DNA of 64,000 nt from Corynebacterium meitnerae (GCF_027570075.1 NZ_JAKMUS010000002.1:1-64000), one strand, 5' to 3'. Counted from the first letter of the stretch, positions 16,987-25,937 are shown. Numbers and translations: made by a program. The notes: generated by a model from the sequence alone, not told the origin.

Positions 16987-18078
16987 TTACCGCCCGTACA
17001 GGAGTGTCATTGCTCCGAAGGGGTGGACTGTGTTCGGGATGAGGTATCCGCGGGGTGATCTCCACATCGGGGCGCCGCGGATGTTCTCCACTCGGCCGTG
17101 GTGGGGTTTGGTGGGGTCATCATCATTGGTTCTGTTGTGGTACCGGCACAGCATCGCCAGGTTGTCCATGTTGGTCAGTCCGCCCCTCGACCATGCTGTG
17201 ATGTGGTGGACTTCGCAGTTATCCGCTGCGTGCCTACAGTCTGGTACCGGACAGGTGGGCATTGTGGCCCGGGCTAGGTCGCGCTGCTTCTGATTCGCGA
17301 AACGTTGCGTGTCATAGAGGTTGACGGGGCCTTCTTGGGGGTGGAACATTGCTACTTCGAGGACGTCCCCAAAGTTCTGGGCCAAAAACTCGGCACCGGT
17401 CATGGTGGTGCCATCGGTGAGCCCCAGGATGACTTCGTCGCCGTCACCTTTCATGATTGTGATGTGCTCCTCCAACGGGATAAGGACCAAGGGGCGGGGC
17501 ACAGCCGGGGCAATACCAGCAGGTGCGTCATCCTCAGCGTCGGGGCGCAGGCCCAGGATGGTCATGAGCTTTTCGTACATCTGCGGGCCGGCAGGACCAT
17601 CAGTGAGGTTTTGGCGTGTCGCGAACTCAATAGCTGCAGCGTCTTCTTCCAGCGCCATGATGGTCACAGGACGCCTCTTCTTATTCGAGCGACCATACCG
17701 GACTGTTGGTTCCGGAGCAGGCTTATCCACTTCGGGCACGATGTCCTTGGCACGGTGCTTCAGCGTGTCGTAATTGCCCGGAACAGACAACAGGGCAAGC
17801 CGTAAGTCCCACTTCTCGGCGGGGTCGGTGACCCCAACGAGGCGACCTTCGATGTAGGCAAGTTGATCCATCGACTTCTTCGTCGAGCGTGCCACCTTGA
17901 TCGCGTTTGCTTGCTTACGGGTGAACTTCGTTTTGCCGTAGTAGGCCGTGTGGACTTTTACTAATTCGCGAACACGGGCAGGGCTGCAGCCAGCATCGAG
18001 GAGTACCTGGGCATCAAAGTCTGCCAGGGTCTCGATCGGGTTTGTTAAACCCGCTACCAGTGATCCGAATGCGTTCAT
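16987..18078 (-). CDS. DUF222/HNH endonuclease family protein (13E12-like)
   Basis: 363 aa. A helical DUF222-type region (1-260) is followed by a C-terminal HNH nuclease motif: CPVPDCRHAADNCEVHHI, then WSRGGLTNMDNLAMLC and a final HN. The cysteine pairs and the HH...N...H layout are intact. These multi-copy actinobacterial proteins are related to the REP13E12 family; their function is unclear, though many look like remnants or passengers of mobile DNA. The ATG at 18078 was chosen; an upstream in-frame start would add 16 non-conserved residues. The long leader upstream carries paired DnaA-box-like sites. Confidence 0.85.
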   Translation of the reverse strand: MNAFGSLVAGLTNPIETLADFDAQVLLDAGCSPARVRELVKVHTAYYGKTKFTRKQANAIKVARSTKKSMDQLAYIEGRLVGVTDPAEKWDLRLALLSVPGNYDTLKHRAKDIVPEVDKPAPEPTVRYGRSNKKRRPVTIMALEEDAAAIEFATRQNLTDGPAGPQMYEKLMTILGLRPDAEDDAPAGIAPAVPRPLVLIPLEEHITIMKGDGDEVILGLTDGTTMTGAEFLAQNFGDVLEVAMFHPQEGPVNLYDTQRFANQKQRDLARATMPTCPVPDCRHAADNCEVHHITAWSRGGLTNMDNLAMLCRYHNRTNDDDPTKPHHGRVENIRGAPMWRSPRGYLIPNTVHPFGAMTLLYGR

Positions 18079-18129
18079 GCCATGCACGCTAAACCGAAAC
18101 GCAACAACGCGCGAGAAGGGCCCCAAAAA

Positions 18130-18160
18130 CCTGTGGATAACCCAAAAATCTATCCACAGG
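18130..18160. promoter_or_regulatory. Inverted pair of DnaA-box-like sites
   Basis: CCTGTGGATA (18130-18139) and TATCCACAGG (18151-18160) are exact inverted copies separated by 11 bp. TGTGGATAA (18132-18140) is a perfect reverse-strand DnaA box, and CTATCCACA (18150-18158) has one mismatch to TTATCCACA. The pair sits about 50 bp upstream of the HNH gene start. Binding is inferred from the motif only. Confidence 0.5.
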
Positions 18161-18272
18161 CGGCGCGCGCTGGAGCAAGAGACTCAGGCGGATGACCAGC
18201 AAGAACAGGCCGGTTCCCGCGAAATCCAAAAAAAGTTTCAGGGACTTTCCGTGGAACCAAACCGGGCGGTCT

Positions 18273-18306
18273 GAAAAAGCCCGCAAGCGGTGTGTCGCTC
18301 GCGGGC
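18273..18306 (-). terminator. Rho-independent terminator of the Pro/Gln-rich membrane protein gene
   Basis: On the minus strand GCCCGCGAGCG and CGCTTGCGGGC form a stem, followed by TTTTT. It lies 20 bp after the stop of the gene at 18326-19138. Confidence 0.8.
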
Positions 18307-18325
18307 TGTCACTGAGAATGCGGTG

Positions 18326-19138
18326 TTAGTTCTGTGCTGGGCCTTTGTCCTGGTTCGGAGCTCCCCACTGGCCCGGCTGGCCAGGCTGCTGAGGCGGCTG
18401 GGGCTGCTGGAACTGCTGTGGTTGACCAGGCTGGCCCGGCTGCGGGAAATTCTGCTGCTGGTGCTGCTGCTGGAAGTTTTGTGCAGCCTTGCGCTGCTGA
18501 GCTTCCTGCATGGAGTGCTTGGCCTTGGAGTACTGCTGTTCAAGGGCACCGCGGCCCTTCACCAGTAGGAAGATGCAGAAGGGGAGGGCAACGAGGACGT
18601 TGAGGAACCAGAACCACCAGCCGGCACCGAAGGAAGCAGTGGCTTCGCCGACGATGCGGATGAAGAAGATGAGAATGGCCAGGGCCTGGAAACCGGAAGC
18701 GACTACACCGAGGATGGCGCCGAGCTTCTCCTTGCTCAGGAAGAGCAGAACGGTAGCGGCGATGTAGCAGCCGAGAACCACGACGGTGCTCAGGCCGAGC
18801 AGGAAACTACCGCCACCAACGGCGTCCTTCACCTCGTCCTGGATGAGGGCTCCCAAACCGGTTCCCTTAGCGCTGACTGCACCCCACCAGTTCAACGAAC
18901 CATTGATGGATGCGAAACCTTCGAAGCCTGCCTTGATACGGCCAACAGCAAGGAAGCTGGTGAGGAAGCTCAGCAGGAAGAAACCAAGCATGAACCACGT
19001 CGGCCATGCCGGGTGCGACTTGGGCTGTCGTGGCTGCTGCGGTGCGCCCCACTGCGGCTGACCAGCCCACTGCTGGTTCGGCTGCGGCTGTTGTGGCTGC
19101 TGCCCGCCATACGGATTGGGATTGTTCGGTTGAGTCAT
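18326..19138 (-). CDS. Pro/Gln-rich membrane protein, paralogue 1
   Basis: 270 aa. An N-terminal 45-residue low-complexity stretch rich in Pro, Gln and Asn precedes about four membrane helices, and the C terminus is again Gln/Pro-rich (about 210-270). A central loop reads SINGSLNWWGAVSAKGTGLG, closely matching SVNGTINWWGGLGIHGKGLG in the protein encoded at 21097-21879, so the two are paralogues. Family not recognised. The flexible ends resemble those of actinobacterial envelope or secretion accessory proteins, but no function can be assigned. Confidence 0.75.
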   Translation of the reverse strand: MTQPNNPNPYGGQQPQQPQPNQQWAGQPQWGAPQQPRQPKSHPAWPTWFMLGFFLLSFLTSFLAVGRIKAGFEGFASINGSLNWWGAVSAKGTGLGALIQDEVKDAVGGGSFLLGLSTVVVLGCYIAATVLLFLSKEKLGAILGVVASGFQALAILIFFIRIVGEATASFGAGWWFWFLNVLVALPFCIFLLVKGRGALEQQYSKAKHSMQEAQQRKAAQNFQQQHQQQNFPQPGQPGQPQQFQQPQPPQQPGQPGQWGAPNQDKGPAQN

Positions 19139-19202
19139 GATGCCCTTTCCACGGTTGAAAACAACAGTGACCAGCGTAACGGAAAGCAGCGTGTGTGCAG
19201 GG

Positions 19203-19940
19203 TTAGGGGATGTTGGTTCCCACTACTGGTTCGGTCAGCGAGGTATCAGCATGGCCGCGGGACTTGGTCACGCGGAAGGCCTCATCGGAGGTGTAGGCGT
19301 ACAGGTCAATCTTCTCAATCGGATCCGGTCGACGGAGCTGCTCCCAGGTTTTCTGCAGTTCAGCGACCTGGGAGCCGCGCGTGACAAACCACGTCATCGC
19401 CACAGTGTTTTGCTGGCCGAGCATGGGGTGCTGGGAGAAATCGATGGCATCAGCGTTGTTCGCCAGGGCGAGGTCGAGGAGGGGTTGGAGGGTGGAAGGG
19501 GGGAGCGTCGAAAAGCAAAAGCCTGTAAACGTGACGCGCGTGTTCTCAGGCGTGCGCAGCCCGACGGAATCCAGGCAGTTTTGCTCGAGCAGACGGCTGA
19601 TGTGCCCGCTGACCTCGGTTGTATCAAGCACCGCAGCCTCGGTGAGCTCGCCGGTGAGCGCGATGCCCGTGTACGTGCGCGTCGATTGGGCATTCGCAAT
19701 CAAGTGGGTGCGCACAGAAGAGTTGACCTGCTCCAAGCTTGTCGACGGAGGAGCCGGACGCGGCGCACGCGAGGTACTGTGACTTGTGCTCGTCGTGGTG
19801 GCGCCTGACTCATAGTTGAACAAACCGGCCGCCAAGACCACGCAGATGATGAACAGGGCGCCAAAACCCACGATGAACGCGGCGGTAGGCAGCCTGCGTG
19901 GCTGTGCGGATTCAGTGGGGTGCGTGCTCATTGTGCCCAT
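19203..19940 (-). CDS. Membrane-anchored extracytoplasmic protein, unknown function
   Basis: 245 aa. One N-terminal membrane helix (about 20-42), a Thr/Ser/Pro-rich linker (about 47-68) and an extracytoplasmic domain with two cysteines (LEQNCLDSV and FTGFCFS) that could form a disulphide. No known domain recognised. The start is uncertain: ATG at 19940 or ATG at 19931; a TAAAGT box at 19942-19947 would put the transcript start close to the second. Only 40 bp separate it from the divergent Nudix gene. Confidence 0.65.
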   Translation of the reverse strand: MGTMSTHPTESAQPRRLPTAAFIVGFGALFIICVVLAAGLFNYESGATTTSTSHSTSRAPRPAPPSTSLEQVNSSVRTHLIANAQSTRTYTGIALTGELTEAAVLDTTEVSGHISRLLEQNCLDSVGLRTPENTRVTFTGFCFSTLPPSTLQPLLDLALANNADAIDFSQHPMLGQQNTVAMTWFVTRGSQVAELQKTWEQLRRPDPIEKIDLYAYTSDEAFRVTKSRGHADTSLTEPVVGTNIP

Positions 19941-19968
19941 GACTTTAGTTCACGCACGCTTGTCCACG

Positions 19969-19983
19969 TAGACTCGGCGCATG
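19969..19983 (+). promoter_or_regulatory. Leaderless promoter -10 of the Nudix gene
   Basis: TAGACT at 19969-19974 followed by 6 nt and the ATG at 19981. There is no ribosome site, so the start is leaderless. Confidence 0.6.
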
Positions 19984-20508
19984 CCTATCCCAGAGTTCAT
20001 CGTGGAAACCCGTAAGAAGATTGGTACGGATTTGATGTGGATCCCTGCTGTCTCCGCCATTGTCCTGCGGGACTCAACTGATGATTCCCCGTGGGCGGTG
20101 CCCGAAGTGCTCCTGGTGCAGCGCGCGGACAACGGCGCGTGGACACCCGTGACGGGTATCTGTGACCCGGGGGAGGAGCCCCACCACGCGGCCGCGCGCG
20201 AGGTGAAGGAAGAAACTGGCCTGGACGTGACCCCGGCGGCGCTGCTGGGTGTCGGTGCGATTGGGCCGGTGGTTCATGCGAATGGTGATAACGCCTCCTA
20301 CATGTCCGTGGCTATCCGGCTGGAAGCGAATGATCCTTCCGCGGTGCCGTTTGTCGCCGATGATGAATCGACTGATGTCGGCTGGTTTTCCATCGCCCAC
20401 ATGCCTGTCACCGACCCGAAGTGGCGTCTGGTCATCGCCGATGCGATCGCGCAGCGCAAGCACCCCGCCAATTTCACACCGCGCATGGGGTTTGCCAAGC
20501 GCTCATGA
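19981..20508 (+). CDS. Nudix hydrolase
   Basis: 175 aa. A complete Nudix box lies at residues 59-81 (G-x5-E-x7-REVKEETGL), which binds the metal and hydrolyses nucleoside-diphosphate-linked substrates. The upstream VLLVQRADNGAWTPV fits the beta-strand of the fold. The substrate is not readable. The stop overlaps the ATG of the GH25 gene (ATGA), so the two are translationally coupled. The ATG is 6 nt after a TAGACT box. Confidence 0.92.
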   Translation: MPIPEFIVETRKKIGTDLMWIPAVSAIVLRDSTDDSPWAVPEVLLVQRADNGAWTPVTGICDPGEEPHHAAAREVKEETGLDVTPAALLGVGAIGPVVHANGDNASYMSVAIRLEANDPSAVPFVADDESTDVGWFSIAHMPVTDPKWRLVIADAIAQRKHPANFTPRMGFAKRS

Positions 20509-21110
20509 CCGTCCGCTTCGGCATCGACGTCAGTGAGCACCAAGACGGGATCAGTCTCGTGCGCGCCGCCGCCGAGGGCATCGAGTTCGCCGTCGTGCGC
20601 ACCACGGACGGCACGTATCGTGACCGCACGTATCGTTCGCATGTCGACGACGCCCTGTCCGCCACCATCCCCACCGAGGCCTACCACTACCTCCGCAACC
20701 CAGATGAAGGCACGACGATCGCTGCACAGGTCGAAACAGCCGTGGACGTCATGGGTGGCGCGGGCAGTCCATGGGCGCGTCCGATCTGGCTGGATTGTGA
20801 AACCCCGGCGGGCTTGAGTCTGTCCCACATCCGCGAAGCACGGGACCGTTTCCGTGCGGCCGGGATCGACGTGCGAGGCGTGTACACCTACCCCCGGTAC
20901 TGGCGCTGGCGAATGTTCGGCGCTGACACCCGTGAATTTGGGGCTCTCTGGGTGGCGAGCTACGGCGCTGACCCCGAAGGGGTACCCGCCGACATCTTCC
21001 CCGGAACCCACGCGTGGCCGGGCAATGTGGGCAAACAAAAACCCGCCATGTGGCAGTTCGGGTCGAAAGCCACGGTGGCGGGGTACCGCGTGGATATTAA
21101 CGCACGTTAG
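20505..21110 (+). CDS. GH25 lysozyme-like protein without signal peptide
   Basis: 201 aa, covering essentially one glycoside hydrolase family 25 domain. FGIDVSEHQ near the N terminus gives the first catalytic-site Asp and WLDCETP the D-x-E pair; YTYPRYW and WQFGS are also family-typical. GH25 enzymes cleave the MurNAc-GlcNAc bond of peptidoglycan. No signal peptide or membrane helix is seen, which is odd for a wall hydrolase and leaves open a cytoplasmic, lysis-released or non-lysozyme role. It overlaps the Nudix stop by 4 bp and the convergent membrane gene by 14 bp. Confidence 0.82.
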   Translation: MTVRFGIDVSEHQDGISLVRAAAEGIEFAVVRTTDGTYRDRTYRSHVDDALSATIPTEAYHYLRNPDEGTTIAAQVETAVDVMGGAGSPWARPIWLDCETPAGLSLSHIREARDRFRAAGIDVRGVYTYPRYWRWRMFGADTREFGALWVASYGADPEGVPADIFPGTHAWPGNVGKQKPAMWQFGSKATVAGYRVDINAR

Positions 21111-21879
21111 GGTTCGGCTGCGGCGGGAAGTAGGGGCCCGGCTGACCTGGCTGGGATACGAACACGTTGGCCGGCGCCTTGATGGAACGCAGCAGGTAAA
21201 TGCTGTAGCCCAGGCCACCGATGAACAGCAGAGTCCAGAACCAGAAGCCCGCGCCCATGGACACGGAGGCGTAATCCATCATGCCGGCGTCACCGAACAC
21301 ACCGGTGACCAGTGCGCCCAGGAGCGCGAAGAACTGGACAACGGCAACGACGATGCCAAAGACCGCGGCGTTCTTGACACGGCGAAGCGCACACATCACA
21401 ACAGTGGTAATCAGAAGCGCCAGCACAATCAGGGTGATGAGGACCAGCAGAACCTTCAGACCAGTGAAAGCGCCACCGATTTCGTCGAAGATCTCCTCAC
21501 GGAAGTTTCCAACCACGGAGCCAAGGCCCTTGCCATGAATTCCGAGACCACCCCACCAGTTAATCGTGCCGTTGACGGAGCCAAGGCTGTCGATGGAGCT
21601 CGAGGCCTCACCCAACAGCGCATCCCAGAAGGAAGAACCGCTGGTGTACAAACTCGCAACGGTCGAACCCGTGATGCGCAGGGTGATGACGGAGAGGAAG
21701 CTCGAAATGAACGTCATCAGCAGCAGCACCGAGTACACCACCGTCGGCACCACGGGGAATGGGGCCATGTGTGGTGGCCGCATGGGCGGGTAGAACTGCT
21801 GCTGTTGCTGCTGGGGTTGCTGCTGCTGCGGCGCACCCCAGTCATAGGAGGACGGCTGAGGTGAATTCGGATTGGTCAT
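21097..21879 (-). CDS. Pro/Gln-rich membrane protein, paralogue 2
   Basis: 260 aa. The N terminus has poly-Gln and Pro runs (about 12-35), then about four membrane helices, and ends in a short Pro-rich tail. It shares the NWWG...KGLG loop and the overall plan with the protein at 18326-19138. No recognised family. The start ATG has GAAAGG upstream. An 8-bp-arm inverted repeat lies in the leader (21897-21924). Confidence 0.75.
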   Translation of the reverse strand: MTNPNSPQPSSYDWGAPQQQQPQQQQQQFYPPMRPPHMAPFPVVPTVVYSVLLLMTFISSFLSVITLRITGSTVASLYTSGSSFWDALLGEASSSIDSLGSVNGTINWWGGLGIHGKGLGSVVGNFREEIFDEIGGAFTGLKVLLVLITLIVLALLITTVVMCALRRVKNAAVFGIVVAVVQFFALLGALVTGVFGDAGMMDYASVSMGAGFWFWTLLFIGGLGYSIYLLRSIKAPANVFVSQPGQPGPYFPPQPNPNVR

Positions 21880-21896
21880 GCTGGCCTTTCACTCTG

Positions 21897-21924
21897 TATT
21901 CCCACGGGTATAAAGCTGGGAATA
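21897..21924. promoter_or_regulatory. Inverted repeat around the putative promoter of membrane paralogue 2
   Basis: TATTCCCA (21897-21904) and TGGGAATA (21917-21924) are exact inverted copies around a 12-nt centre which, on the minus strand, includes TATACC, a possible -10. It could be a repressor operator overlapping the promoter or a leader hairpin. Confidence 0.45.
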
Positions 21925-21974
21925 CCGTAGCACCGGATCACTCGGAAGGTGTGGCTCGGATGGCGTAAAGCCCC

Positions 21975-23000
21975 TTACGTCGACAGATCGACGTCGTCCC
22001 AATCCGCGTGCGGGTGGAACAGCCACGCTAGTGCGCGGTGCCATTCCAGTAGTGTGCTGGCGGTTGGTTCGTCGATAGTTGCTGGGCGTTCGGGGTTCAC
22101 CTGCTCGTCGACGGCGATCCACCGCATCGAATGAACAAATTCGTACTTGTCGCACAACTCCGGCAAGCCGATGAGCGCCGTTGCCTGCTCGAGGATGGCG
22201 GCCTCACCCGTTTCCGCGACCCACGGGACCAGTGAACTCGTATCAACTCGGATTTCGCCATCAGGAAGTTCCACGATGCCCAGAGCGTGCGCGAGCATCT
22301 GTGCTGCTATGATTTTCCATCCCAGCTGAGCTGCCAAGTAGCGTGCTTCATCACCAGCGGGGGAGGTGTCGTGCGGCGTCACGCCGGAGTCGAGGAGCTC
22401 GATGAAGCGCTGTTCCATCGGTGACAGAGTCGCAAAGGCACCGGGCAGCACCCCGCGAATCGCTTCCAGTGGTGGCTCCGAGCCGGTGGAGAAAAACCCG
22501 GCCACTTCGGAGACTGCCACCAGGGAGATGAACCGCTGCGCAACTTCCCGGGGCTCACGCACTACGGCTTCAAACTCGCTGCGCACCGGCGGATAGTGGA
22601 CAGGCAGTGAGACGCCGGTGTCCTGCGTGATTGTTGCTCGCACTCGAGACGCTCGCTCCCGTGCTGCCGGGTGGTATGGGACGGTGCCACCAGTGATGAT
22701 GTCCTCGCCCTGCCTGTTGACCACGGTGCCGTCGGGAAGCAGGAACACCGAGTTGGTCTGCTCAGCCCATTCCTCGAGGCCGCGCAGATCCTCGCGCTCA
22801 AAGACGTACTGCCGTTGTGTTTCCCCGATGTGGCGGATCAACCCGAACATACTCGGGGTCATCTCCTGGCCACCGCGGTCCCATACGTACCCCGTGAAGC
22901 CATCCAGGTGCCCAGCCAATTCCGGATCGTCCACACCACGCTGGATGGAGTAGGGCCCCGGGATTTCATCACGAACCGTTGAATACGCGTTGATGTTCAT
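21975..23000 (-). CDS. DUF4272-like protein, function unknown
   Basis: 341-aa soluble protein with no signal or membrane helix. The C-terminal half, including AAQLGWKIIAAQMLAHALGIVELP and WHRALAWLF, resembles DUF4272 proteins, which have no assigned function; this assignment is by eye and moderate. The N-terminal 120 residues were not recognised. TAGGAT (23009-23014 on the reverse strand) lies 8 nt before the ATG, so the start is probably leaderless. It stands alone between divergent or opposite genes. Confidence 0.6.
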   Translation of the reverse strand: MNINAYSTVRDEIPGPYSIQRGVDDPELAGHLDGFTGYVWDRGGQEMTPSMFGLIRHIGETQRQYVFEREDLRGLEEWAEQTNSVFLLPDGTVVNRQGEDIITGGTVPYHPAARERASRVRATITQDTGVSLPVHYPPVRSEFEAVVREPREVAQRFISLVAVSEVAGFFSTGSEPPLEAIRGVLPGAFATLSPMEQRFIELLDSGVTPHDTSPAGDEARYLAAQLGWKIIAAQMLAHALGIVELPDGEIRVDTSSLVPWVAETGEAAILEQATALIGLPELCDKYEFVHSMRWIAVDEQVNPERPATIDEPTASTLLEWHRALAWLFHPHADWDDVDLST

Positions 23001-23088
23001 ACTCGGGGATCCTAAGCGAGGTGAAGCAATCCTGCTCTCCTTCTGTGACGAATTGACGTAACCCTGACACTGGGTGCCTAATGGTCGA

Positions 23089-24327
23089 ATGGCACAAACC
23101 TCCGATCACCCCAACCAGAAAGGTCCCGGCGCGGCAGCGTTGCTGTCGGCCCCGCTGTTGTTTATCGCCGTCATTGCGGTGGCGATCAACCTGCGTGCTG
23201 GTATTTCCTCGGTGGGGCCGGTACTGGAGGAAACTCTCGCTGCGTTTGGGGCGGGAGCCTCGCAAGCAGGACTGATCACGGCGATGCCCGGTTTCTTGTT
23301 CGCGCTCATGGGCTTAGGTGCTGTGCCCATGGCAATGCGCTTGGGGCTGACACGAACCATCGCGGCCGGCGCTGTGTTCACCTTCGCCGGGTTGGTTCTG
23401 CGCCCTTGGGTGGGCACGATGGCGGTGTTCATGGTGCTCACCGGCTTCGTCGTTGCGGGTATTGCGGTGGCTAACGTGCTGCTGCCAGCGTGGATTAAGC
23501 AGCACGGTGGGCGCCACATGGTGGCGTTGATGACGGTCTACGGTGCTCTGCTTGGCTTGTCCGGCGCTGTTGGCCCCTTAAGCGCGTTGGCATTTACCGG
23601 CGATGGCGCATGGAAGTGGGCGCTGGGAGTGTGGGCCGTGCCGGCGGTGGTGCAGGTGGGGGTGTGGCTGGTTGTCGTCGTGAAGCTTGGCAACGACGCA
23701 CCACGCCGCGACGAAGCAACCGCCGAGCCCCTTGACGTGCCCATGTGGCGTTCGCCGACCGCGTTGTTCCTGCTGTTCTTCTTCGGGCTGCAGTCGATGA
23801 ACGCGTACATTCAAATGGGCTGGTTGCCACAGATCTACCGTGACAATGGCTTAACGGCGACGACGGGCACCCTCGCGCTCGCCCTCGTCGGCAGCCTTAA
23901 CGTGATTGGCGGGCTGGTCATGCCCATGCTCATCGCACGCGCCCGCACGCTAACCCCGTTCGTGATCGTCTTCGCCACCGCCACCGCGGCCGGGTACCTG
24001 GGGCTCCTGCTCGCTGGAACGCACCTTCCGCTGCTCTGGGCCTTCCTACTGGGTATCGGTGGGTTCTGTTTCCCCACGGCCATCGCCCTTATCCCGGCAC
24101 GCAGCCGGTCGCACGTGGTCACGGCGAAGCTGTCCGGCTTCGTGCAGCCGTACGGGTATCTCCTGGCAGGCACGGGGCCAGTGATTGTCGGAGCGGCCTA
24201 CGGCGTAACTGGGCAGTGGCGAGAGATCCTCATCGCGCTCGTTGCCAGCGCGGTGCTCATGGGTGTCATCGGGGTGCGTGCCGCGGCGCCCGTGACCATC
24301 GATGATGAACTGGCTGCTTCCGCCTAA
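23089..24327 (+). CDS. MFS transporter, CynX/NimT type
   Basis: 412 aa, about twelve membrane helices. The first helix ends in VAINLRAGISSVGPVLEE, characteristic of the CynX/NimT (cyanate/2-nitroimidazole) subgroup of the major facilitator superfamily. Substrate unknown, as this subgroup includes small-molecule exporters and uptake systems. The ATG at 23089 (MAQTSDH) is preferred over a GTG five codons earlier. It ends 58 bp before the end of glnA, with a shared hairpin between the genes. Confidence 0.88.
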   Translation: MAQTSDHPNQKGPGAAALLSAPLLFIAVIAVAINLRAGISSVGPVLEETLAAFGAGASQAGLITAMPGFLFALMGLGAVPMAMRLGLTRTIAAGAVFTFAGLVLRPWVGTMAVFMVLTGFVVAGIAVANVLLPAWIKQHGGRHMVALMTVYGALLGLSGAVGPLSALAFTGDGAWKWALGVWAVPAVVQVGVWLVVVVKLGNDAPRRDEATAEPLDVPMWRSPTALFLLFFFGLQSMNAYIQMGWLPQIYRDNGLTATTGTLALALVGSLNVIGGLVMPMLIARARTLTPFVIVFATATAAGYLGLLLAGTHLPLLWAFLLGIGGFCFPTAIALIPARSRSHVVTAKLSGFVQPYGYLLAGTGPVIVGAAYGVTGQWREILIALVASAVLMGVIGVRAAAPVTIDDELAASA

Positions 24328-24331
24328 CAGC

Positions 24332-24366
24332 AAAAACCCACGGAATCCGTACAGGAAACCGTGGGC
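24332..24366 (-). terminator. Terminator of glnA
   Basis: On the minus strand CCCACGG and CCGTGGG form a stem followed by TTTTTG, 20 bp after the glnA stop. The A-tract on the other flank may let it also serve the convergent MFS gene. Confidence 0.7.
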
Positions 24367-24385
24367 TGCTGCGACTACATGAGCT

Positions 24386-25822
24386 TTAGACGTCGAAGTA
24401 GAGCTCGTACTCCAGCGGGGTCGGGCCGAGGCGGGACGGCGCGATCTCGCGGTCGTGCTTCAGCTTGATGTAGGTCTGGATGAGGTCCTCGGTGAACACG
24501 TCGCCCTCGGTGAGGAACTCGTAGTCCTCTTCCAGTGCGGCAAGCGATGCCTCGAGAGAGGTCGGTGCCTGCGGGATGGACTTGGCCTCCTCCGGCGGGA
24601 GCTCGTAGAGGTCCTTGTCCACCGGCTCGTGCGGCTCGATGCGGTTTTTCACACCGTCCAGGCCAGCCATCATCATGGCGGCGAAGCCGAAGTACGGGTT
24701 ACCGCTCGGGTCCGGTGCACGGAACTCGATGCGCTTTGCCTTCGGGTTGGAGCCAGTGATCGGGATACGGATCGCGGCGGAGCGGTTGCGCTGGGAGTAC
24801 ACCAGGTTGATCGGTGCCTCAAAGCCCGGAACCAGGCGGTGGTAGGAGTTCAGCGTCGGGTTGGTAAACGCCAGGACAGCACCAGCGTGGTTCAGGATGC
24901 CGCCGATGTACCAGCGGGCAATGTCAGACAGGCCGCCGTAGCCAGACTCGTCGTAGAACAGCGGCTTGCCGTCCTTCCACAGGGACTGGTGGGCGTGCAT
25001 ACCGGAGCCAGCCTCATTGGCCAGCGGCTTCGGCATGAAGGTCACGGTCTTGCCCCACTGCTTGGCGGTGTTCTTGACGATGTACTTGAACGTCTGCAGA
25101 TCATCCGCCGCGTGCAGGAGGGTGTTGAACTTGTAGTTGATCTCCTGCTGGCCACCGGAGCCAACCTCGTGGTGGAAGCGCTCAATCTCAAACCCAGCCT
25201 CAGCCAGCTTCAGCGTCATATCATCGCGCACGTCCAGAGACTTGTCGTACGGCGGGACAGGGAAGTAGCCACCCTTCATGCGGGTCTTGTACCCCAAGTT
25301 CGGGGTGCCGTCGAGCTCGGTCTCACGGCCGCGGTTCCACCAGCCCTCGGCGGAGTCCACCTCGTAGAAAGCCTTGTGCGGCTCGGAGGAGTAACGCACC
25401 GAGTCGAAGAGGTAGAACTCAGCTTCAGCGCCGAAGAAGCAGGTGTCAGCGATGCCGGTGGACTCCAGGTATTCCTCCGCCTTGCGTGCCACGTTGCGCG
25501 GGTCGCGGGAGAAAGCTTCGTGGGTGAACGGGTCGTTCACGAAGAACTTCACGTTCAGGGTCTTCGCTTTACGGAACGGATCGATCTGGGCGGTGGCCAG
25601 GTCCGGCATGAGGATCATGTCGGATTCCTCAATCGTCGTAAAGCCGCGAATCGACGAGCCGTCAAACGCCAGACCTTCTTCTACGACGTCCTCATCAAAC
25701 ATGGATGCAGGAATGGAGAAGTGGTGCTCGGTTCCCGGAACGTCCGTGAAGCGTACATCGACAAACTCGACCCCCTCATCCTTGATGTACTTCATGGTGT
25801 CTTGGATGTTGTCGAAGGCCAC
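24386..25822 (-). CDS. glnA: Type I glutamine synthetase
   Basis: 478-aa class I glutamine synthetase, the main enzyme assimilating ammonium into glutamine. Catalytic motifs: [54 protein letters not shown]. The adenylylation Tyr is present at residue 406 ([10 protein letters not shown]), so it is the expected GlnE substrate. Codon use is strongly biased, as for a highly expressed gene. The start has AAGGAG close upstream. Divergent from the RDD gene; no convincing AmtR operator could be read in the 112 bp between them. Confidence 0.97.
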   Translation of the reverse strand: MAFDNIQDTMKYIKDEGVEFVDVRFTDVPGTEHHFSIPASMFDEDVVEEGLAFDGSSIRGFTTIEESDMILMPDLATAQIDPFRKAKTLNVKFFVNDPFTHEAFSRDPRNVARKAEEYLESTGIADTCFFGAEAEFYLFDSVRYSSEPHKAFYEVDSAEGWWNRGRETELDGTPNLGYKTRMKGGYFPVPPYDKSLDVRDDMTLKLAEAGFEIERFHHEVGSGGQQEINYKFNTLLHAADDLQTFKYIVKNTAKQWGKTVTFMPKPLANEAGSGMHAHQSLWKDGKPLFYDESGYGGLSDIARWYIGGILNHAGAVLAFTNPTLNSYHRLVPGFEAPINLVYSQRNRSAAIRIPITGSNPKAKRIEFRAPDPSGNPYFGFAAMMMAGLDGVKNRIEPHEPVDKDLYELPPEEAKSIPQAPTSLEASLAALEEDYEFLTEGDVFTEDLIQTYIKLKHDREIAPSRLGPTPLEYELYFDV

Positions 25823-25922
25823 GGGTTAAAACTCCTTGGATAAAGATCGTGTGCTCCTATCAATCGTACATTGCTTTTTCCTCTTCCCGTGGAATCGCTT
25901 TCGAGCTTGGCAAAAAGTGCAC

Positions 25923-25937
25923 TATCGTGAGTTCATG
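25923..25937 (+). promoter_or_regulatory. Leaderless promoter -10 of the RDD gene
   Basis: TATCGT at 25923-25928 is 6 nt before the ATG at 25935, with no ribosome site. Confidence 0.5.

Noticed and set aside
25823..25934. Possible AmtR operator between glnA and the RDD gene
   Set aside because: Only CTAT with spacer is seen (near 25857); the second half does not match ATAG, so not supported.
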